Shown piece after piece: positions 7,047 through 11,395 of a stretch of 11,395 bases of DNA. The notes under the pieces were generated by a model. That model saw only the letters and a list, made by a program, of their open reading frames with translations, made no database searches and had not been told where the DNA came from. The stretch is from Thermoplasmatota archaeon (GTDB taxonomy: Archaea > Thermoplasmatota > E2 > DHVEG-1): contig JAUWOO010000048.1 in the NCBI GenBank assembly GCA_030612095.1, forward strand, positions 1 to 11,395, given 5' to 3'. Each line of letters starts with the position of its first letter. Position 1 is the stretch's first letter. The translations under genes were made by a program, and so were the position numbers.

Positions 7047-8427
7047 ATGTTACGAAAAGTTTTTGTTAATCGGTATAACGAGTTACAATCTCTGAACAAA
7101 ACCTGTGAAAAGCCCGGTTTTGAATTTATCGTTTTAACTGGAAGGAGACGTATTGGAAAAACAAGGCTACTTCAAGAATTTTCAAAAAGCAAAAAACCAC
7201 TCTTTCTTATGTGTGCGGAAAGAAAATGGCAATACAACCTTGATAAATTTAATGAAACAATAGCCGAATATTTCCAAATCCCAAGCCCTCATTTTTCTTC
7301 TTTTAAAGAATGCTTCAAATATGTAACAGATCAAACGAAAGGAAACAAAATCATCATCATCGATGAATTTTCGTATCTTATCAAAAACAAGGAGATACTC
7401 GGAGAATTTCAATCTATCGTCGATGAAATTCTCCAGGAAAAAGATGCTACTTTGGTGCTATCTGGATCTGCAGTTTCCATGATGAAAAAACAGGTTCTGG
7501 GACATAAATCACCGTTGTATGGAAGAACTACCCAGCAGCTAAATCTTCAACCACTCACATTTTCTAACATACTCAAATGGTTCCCAGATGTTTCTATTGT
7601 TGATGCGATTAAAATTTATGGTGTATGTGATGGTATTCCAAAATATCTTGAATTTTTTCAAGGAAAAAACGTTGAAAAAGAAATAACAAACAATTTTTTC
7701 AACCCTGATACTTTTCTTTTCAGAGAACCGAAACTATTGTTGGAAGAAGAGTTAAGAGAACCTGAAACGTATTTTCAAATCTTAGAGGCCATGTCTCTTG
7801 GTTATACAAAAACTGTTGAAATAGCTAATTATAGTTACATGGAAGCAAAAAATATCGTGTCCTACTTATCGATTTTAAGGGATCTTGGTTTTGTCAAAAA
7901 AGAAAAATCTCTGTTAAGTAAAAAACGAAAACGAGGTGCCTATTCCATTAGAGATAACTTTTTTTAGATTTTGGTTCAGATTTGTTTCTTCATATTTTGC
8001 GGACATCGAAAATTGGAATGCCAAGGCAGCTGTACAGGAATTCAATGTAAATTTTAATAGTTATCTAAGCCCGGTTTTTGAAGATGTATGTAAACAATTT
8101 GTAAAAAACAGAAATGATTTTCAAAAGATTGGTCGATGGTGGTACAAAGATGTTGAAATCGATATCGTTGCCTTAAATGAAAAAGATAGTAGTATTTTGT
8201 TTGGTGAATGTAAATGGAGTAAAAACAAAATTGGTACAAAAGTATTAAGTAGTTTGGAGAGCAAAAAGGAAAAGGTCCAATGGAAAAACAAAACGAGAAA
8301 AGAACGATTTGTTTTGTTTTCTAAAACTGGGTTTAGGAACTCCTTAGTAGATCTGGCAGAGGAGAGAAAGGATTTAGAATTAGTTAAACCTCAGGATATG
8401 GAGGAAGCTTTTCGATCTGCAAGTTAA
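7047..8427 (+). pseudogene. DUF234-type archaeal ATPase split by a frameshift
   Basis: This is a paralogue of the ATPase at 5075-6463. The first frame (7047-7967) has a P-loop GRRRIGKTR at 32-40, Walker B IIIIDEF at 102-108, sensor SGSAVS at 139-144 and HKSPLYGR at 153-160. It ends at RDNFF-stop. The second frame continues seamlessly with FFRFWFRF and then EIDIVALNE and FGECKW, matching DNYFNFWFRY and the nuclease motifs of the paralogue. The break lies in a run of seven T at 7969-7975; six T would restore a single frame of about 460 residues. Everything else, including the nuclease-like residues, is conserved, so the change is recent, a sequencing error, or a slippage site. The downstream ATG at 7936 is an accident of frame. 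Its start fits a leaderless promoter. Confidence 0.85.
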
Positions 8428-8437
8428 TTTAGGTTGA

Positions 8438-8929
8438 TTACCAGTTTTTTTTAATTTCGTATTCACTCCACGTCGCATCAATGTAGTGGTTTTTTTGAAA
8501 AATGTTTTGGAGAAGAGCAAGGTTTGTTATGTCAGCTTTTATGAAAGTGACATGATCGCCGGGCAACCCAAATTCTAATTCTTCTTTTTGCTCTTCTTTG
8601 TTTTTACTTTTGTTAGCTTGTGCGCTGTCAAGCGATTGCTGCTTATCGGTAATTCTCACACTATCTTTGCTAATGTTATTGTCATTGTTATTGTTCTCCC
8701 ATTTTTCTAAAACTTCTCTGTTGGTGTTGTTAAAATGATGAGTGATGTTTGCTAGCTTTCCTGTACTGAGATTATCAATTATGATGATGTGGTTTTGTAG
8801 TGCTGGTGTTGCCATAGCATCAGTAATATGACTTCCAATGAAGCCTGCACCACCAGTAACAATACATGTGCTGCTTGTTATTGTTTTATTAGTATGTTGT
8901 TTAGTACATTGTTTGTTATGCTGTTTCAT
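8438..8929 (-). pseudogene. Truncated galE copy (5' fragment, about 163 codons)
   Basis: It has the NAD-binding STCIVTGGAGFIGSH, IIIIDNLSTGKLANITHHF and HVTFIKADITNLALLQNIF of the full-length epimerase, with strong nucleotide identity to 3280-3680. Similarity stops at about 8484-8495 and the last ~15 codons (YIDATWSEYEIKKNW) are unrelated. There is no catalytic YxxxK and no substrate domain, so it cannot be an active enzyme. The hydrophilic insert differs in length and sequence from the intact gene (contains EKWENNNNDNN). The start at 8929 is preferred over an in-frame ATG at 8941, because GGGGGA lies 5-6 nt before it as a ribosome binding site. The array and leader to its right match those before position 1. 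It may be a displaced 5' end or a variation donor. Confidence 0.85.
8441..8452 (+). terminator. Oligo-T terminator after the split ATPase
   Basis: A run of eight T at 8445-8452 lies 18 bp past the stop codon of the plus-strand ATPase, the usual form of an archaeal intrinsic terminator. It overlaps the 3' end of the convergent galE fragment, whose frame closes at 8438. Confidence 0.5.
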
Positions 8930-9030
8930 CGTTTCCCCCATATCACTCTACTAATTTACCATTCTAAAACCACATCACTTTACCACTCTGAAGACACATC
9001 ATTACGTCTGTGATGCATATTAAAGAATTG
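8930..9030 (-). promoter_or_regulatory. Leader of the truncated galE: TATA box, 24-bp repeats, G-rich RBS
   Basis: A TATA-like TTTAATAT on the minus strand at 9017-9024 predicts a transcript start near 8995, leaving a leader of about 66 nt. The leader contains two contiguous 24-bp direct repeats at 8955-8978 and 8979-9002 (minus strand GTGATGTG...GGTAAA), a third partial unit and GGGGGA before the ATG at 8929. The copy at the right edge has a single such unit. Repeat-bearing leaders could bind a regulator or form RNA structure; no riboswitch class is recognised. Confidence 0.5.
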
Positions 9031-9074
9031 TGTTTTGATGAAAGGTTTTATTATAAAATACTCCTAAACGGCAT

Positions 9075-9421
9075 CTTCTATTCTTCATAATTATAAAGAC
9101 AGCATTTACCTACCATAATTCATATATGAAATAATCCACATTTTAGCGCACCCAACAGAAGAAAAAAGCTTTCCTTTCCCCATTGGCACTCTTAACTTAC
9201 CTACACACTCCACCTGCCGTCCTTCATATATGAACAATAGCAGTTACCCCCACCTTTATTATCAAGGATAGCAGGTGAATCATATATGAACTACGGCAGT
9301 TACCATTATCAACAACAGCAGTTACCATTATCAAACTCAGCTGTTTCCATCACCTTTACCATTATCAAACTCAGCAGGTATGATTATCAACGATGGCAGT
9401 TACCATTATCAACAACAGCAG
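9075..9421 (+). repeat. Structured half-site repeat array, copy D
   Basis: A decayed first palindrome lies at 9075-9106 (centre TTCATAATTATAAA). A perfect TTCATATATGAA is at 9119-9130. The 30-bp palindrome at 9214-9243 has a perfect 12-bp centre, TTCATATATGAA. Seven half-sites start at 9259, 9284, 9306, 9328, 9362, 9384 and 9406, with steps 31 (from the palindrome half at 9228), 25, 22, 22, 34, 22 and 22 bp. This is the B/C string with one extra 22-bp unit. It is followed by GCAGCCGGCCTGCC and ends about 40 bp from the stop of the AbiEii gene. The block from 9007 matches 2-387 over its whole length. Confidence 0.88.
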
Positions 9422-9462
9422 CCGGCCTGCCATCAACTGCCCATATAAAATTATAATACCTA

Positions 9463-10413
9463 TCAGGTAAATCCTATCTGACAAACTTTTTCTAATTTTT
9501 TATAAAGCAATGCCTTAAATTTTTTGTAATCGTTTTGATGTATTTCTACCAAGCTAAGGCGTTTGATATCATCATCTGATCTGCCAAAACACCTGTTTTT
9601 TAACAGTTCACAATGATGTTTCAGATTTCTCTCTGAAACATGGGAAATCAAAAAACCACTCTCAATTTTCTTAAAAATCATTTCTTCATCGAAATCAATG
9701 ACATTTTTACAACCTTGGTGTATGAGATATAAATCAAAGACATCACGCTCTTTTAGTTTTTTTCTTGTAAGAACTGCCCGATATTTTTCAAGAATAATTT
9801 CATCCAGAGCATATGTATTCATTGTTATATTTGACACATCATACCCAATTGATTTTAGATATATATCTGGGTCAACAATAGTATTTACTTTTAATTTCAA
9901 ACAATCATATAGTATATGTTCTAAAAAGTTTAACTCAATCTTTATAGGGATTTTTTCTCCGGTTATTAAAGAATCATAATACACATAGAAAATATATACT
10001 GATCTTGAATTCCTAATGGCAATATACTGAGGATTTGTCCTATCCGTATCAAAATCAAATCCGATCGAATCGCAGATTACATTAATTTCATTGATAAGAG
10101 GTATAACAACTTTTTTAATTTCTTTTTCTCGTTGATTTTTACGCTTTATTTTTCTTAAACGATTAGAATCTTTATAGGTAAAATCTATATCTTCACTTAC
10201 CCTTGAATAATTCAGATAATTTCTTACAAGTAATGTTCCACCTTTAAAAACGACATCATCTAAATCAGAAATTAATCCCTCATCTTTTAGTTTTTGCCAA
10301 CTTGAAAAAAACAAGGAGATAGCATAATCCTTTTCAATATATCGATCTTCAATAGTTGATTTCCTTTTTTCTTTGACATGGGACAAATATTTTTTGAAAT
10401 TCGTTTTATTCAT
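9463..10413 (-). CDS. AbiEii-family nucleotidyltransferase toxin
   Basis: This 316-residue protein carries the motifs of the AbiEii (DUF1814) nucleotidyltransferases. VVFKGGTLL is at about 54-62 and the metal-binding RVSEDIDF at about 71-78. IKIELNF is at about 158-164, and the downstream LDEIILEKYRAVLTRKKLKERDVFDLYLI at about 203-231 has the typical helix with Lys, Arg and Asp. AbiEii proteins are toxins of type IV toxin-antitoxin systems; characterised relatives transfer nucleotides to targets such as tRNA or bind GTP, giving phage-triggered growth arrest. The ATG overlaps the stop of the upstream AbiEi-like gene by 4 bp (ATGA), so the two are translationally coupled. Length and motifs look complete. 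Its 3' end abuts array D. That the archaeal protein behaves as a toxin is inferred. Confidence 0.88.
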   Translation of the reverse strand: MNKTNFKKYLSHVKEKRKSTIEDRYIEKDYAISLFFSSWQKLKDEGLISDLDDVVFKGGTLLVRNYLNYSRVSEDIDFTYKDSNRLRKIKRKNQREKEIKKVVIPLINEINVICDSIGFDFDTDRTNPQYIAIRNSRSVYIFYVYYDSLITGEKIPIKIELNFLEHILYDCLKLKVNTIVDPDIYLKSIGYDVSNITMNTYALDEIILEKYRAVLTRKKLKERDVFDLYLIHQGCKNVIDFDEEMIFKKIESGFLISHVSERNLKHHCELLKNRCFGRSDDDIKRLSLVEIHQNDYKKFKALLYKKLEKVCQIGFT

Positions 10414-11027
10414 GAATACAAAACCTTCTTTTTGAAATTCTTAGAATAATTTTTCAAATATACTCTTGTTTTTTCCTTCTTTTTAGAACAAGAAAGTTCA
10501 GAGGGGGGAATTTTGTTAAAATACATAAAATCAATATAGGTTTTTTCAGGATCCGAATAATAAAAAGCGAGTCTATTTTTCGTTATTTTCTTAACAGAAC
10601 CAAAATCAAATAGTTCTCTTTTCATTTTATGAAATTGATAAGTTACTCCAAGGATCTTTTTTTCCCCAGAAATATCAGAATTTACAATAACCGGATTAAC
10701 AATTCCTTGCCATATAAGTTGGTTATATTCTAGGGCACTATCAAGTCCATGATACCATCTAATATTTAACTTATTAAGAACAACATAAATCATTTCATTT
10801 GTGGTGTAATCAGTGTAAGAACCTTCTTTCTCTTTTGGATTCAATAGATAATAATATCCCTTAAAAACATAGACTATATCATTATTTTTTCTTAATTTAA
10901 CAATAATATTTTCAGAAGAGTTGTCTTGTAATACATCACTAAAAACCTTTTTTAACTGCTTTTTGGAAACAAGTTTATCTTTAAAAGATTCTAAGATATT
11001 TCTTATGATTTTTCCATCGTTTTTCAT
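10410..11027 (-). CDS. AbiEi-like antitoxin/transcriptional regulator
   Basis: This protein of about 205 residues is recognised mainly by position and layout. A short N-terminal winged-helix region (about 10-45, with SKKQLKKVFSD) is followed by YVFKGYYYLLNPKE, typical of AbiEi-type 'type IV antitoxin' regulators. A middle segment, IRWYHGLDSALEYN, resembles the AbiEi core. In known systems AbiEi represses the operon and neutralises AbiEii without direct contact. A TTG at 11045 would extend the frame, but the TATA box at 11050-11057 places the transcript start at about 11027-11029, so the ATG at 11027 is chosen and the mRNA is leaderless. The last 25 residues are Lys-rich. It overlaps the toxin gene by 4 bp. 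Confidence 0.78.
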   Translation of the reverse strand: MKNDGKIIRNILESFKDKLVSKKQLKKVFSDVLQDNSSENIIVKLRKNNDIVYVFKGYYYLLNPKEKEGSYTDYTTNEMIYVVLNKLNIRWYHGLDSALEYNQLIWQGIVNPVIVNSDISGEKKILGVTYQFHKMKRELFDFGSVKKITKNRLAFYYSDPEKTYIDFMYFNKIPPSELSCSKKKEKTRVYLKNYSKNFKKKVLYS

Positions 11028-11047
11028 ACAGACAATTAATGACAAAT

Positions 11048-11060
11048 AGTATTTAAATAA
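11048..11060 (-). promoter_or_regulatory. TATA promoter of the AbiE operon
   Basis: TTTAAATA on the minus strand at 11057-11050 lies about 26 bp before the ATG at 11027, the standard archaeal spacing for a leaderless mRNA. There is no ribosome binding site. As AbiEi proteins commonly repress their own operon, an operator is expected here, but no clear inverted repeat was found. Confidence 0.65.
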
Positions 11061-11113
11061 TTTGTTTTAAAAAATCCCAAAAAATGGACAATTTGAAATG
11101 AATCACATATAAA

Positions 11114-11341
11114 TCAATTCGTTTCTTTTTGCTTCTGTTTTGGGAAATGATGCGCGATGTTTGCAAGTTTTCCTGTACTGAGATTATCAATTATGATGAT
11201 GTGGTTTTGAAGTGCTGGCGTTGCCAGAGCATCCACGAGGTGACTACCTATAAACCCTGCACCACCAGTAACAATACATGTGCTGTTTGTTATTGTTTTA
11301 TTAGTATGTTGTTTATTATATTGCTGAGTGTGTTGTTCCAT
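11114..11341 (-). pseudogene. Truncated galE copy (5' fragment, about 75 codons)
   Basis: It encodes STCIVTGGAGFIGSH, then LVDALATPALQ and IIIIDNLSTGKLANIAHHF, and ends after PKQKQKETN. It is thus the first half of the NAD-binding fold only, with no catalytic residues. Homology to the other two copies stops at the HHF point, exactly where their hydrophilic insert begins. The DNA is a mosaic: the GTGACTACCTATAAACCCTG segment is shared with the intact gene, while the 5' end (GTAACAATACATGTGCTG) is shared with the 8438 copy. The start at 11341 is preferred to an ATG at 11353 because GGGGGA precedes it. One 24-bp leader repeat lies at 11367-11390. It is separated from the AbiE operon by about 70 bp. 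Confidence 0.82.
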
Positions 11342-11395
11342 CGTTTCCCCCACATCACTCTACTATTTTACCACTCTAAAAACACATCACTATAC
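11342..11395 (-). promoter_or_regulatory. Leader of the right-edge galE fragment
   Basis: It contains GGGGGA just before the start codon at 11341 and one 24-bp repeat unit at 11367-11390, matching the two units at 8955-9002. The TATA box and repeat array expected by analogy would lie just beyond the window end. Confidence 0.5.

Noticed and set aside
7182..7412. Minus-strand open frame of 76 codons inside the ATPase
   Set aside because: It is antisense to the conserved P-loop ATPase sequence; the same applies to 8054-8239, 4798-5016, 8828-9013 and 9698-9979.
81..9421. Integron-type attC sites
   Set aside because: No integron integrase, no single-gene cassettes ending in such sites, and arrays lack the R/L box pattern; a distinct recombination site remains possible.
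1..11395. Insertion sequence or transposon explaining the repeats
   Set aside because: No transposase frame and no terminal inverted repeats with target duplications were seen around the cargo genes.

Overview
This AT-rich window is most likely archaeal chromosome or a large archaeal replicon. The signs are AAA ATPases of the archaeal DUF234 and DUF4143 families, TATA-box promoters (TTTATAAA, TTTAAATA) about 25 bp from start codons that imply leaderless mRNAs, and oligo-T terminators. The lineage cannot be named from sequence alone. There is no rRNA, tRNA, CRISPR array, transposase or integrase.

Layout: 1-387, repeat array A. 388-1002, mostly empty, with a few family-2 repeats and a promoter. 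1003-2265 (+), DUF4143-type ATPase. 2356-2487, family-2 repeats. 2485-3684 (-), the only full-length galE-like epimerase. 3807-4156, array B. 4461-5012 (-), 3' remnant of a RecG-like/AlbA-type regulator. 5075-6463 (-), intact DUF234 ATPase. 6553-6886, array C. 7047-8427 (+), a second DUF234 ATPase with one frameshift. 8438-8929 (-), a 5' fragment of galE. 9075-9421, array D. 9463-11027 (-), an AbiEi/AbiEii toxin-antitoxin pair. 11114-11341 (-), a shorter 5' fragment of galE running towards the right edge.

The main pattern is repetition of [galE 5' end, its leader, a repeat array, then accessory genes]. Three galE 5' ends lie in the same orientation. Beyond the start of two of them (B, D) lies a structured array, and the left edge (A) looks like the start of another such unit. 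The arrays are built from a 16-bp half-site (TTATSAANNNNRGCAG) placed at conserved distances of 31, 25, 22, 34, 22 and 22 bp, preceded by 30-32-bp palindromes made of two head-to-head half-sites. The precision of the spacing suggests a protein-DNA complex such as a recombination site, iteron-type origin or operator array.

Interpretation (inference): this is an accretion site upstream of galE where selfish or defence-like modules (ATPase-nucleases, AbiE) accumulate, each addition displacing the previous galE 5' end. The galE copies are mosaics that diverge at an unusual insert inside the NAD-binding domain, so the fragments could also act as a reservoir for galE variation. Cargo genes carry their own leaderless promoters, whereas the truncated galE copies have a longer leader with a purine-rich ribosome binding site, so cargo expression looks independent of galE.
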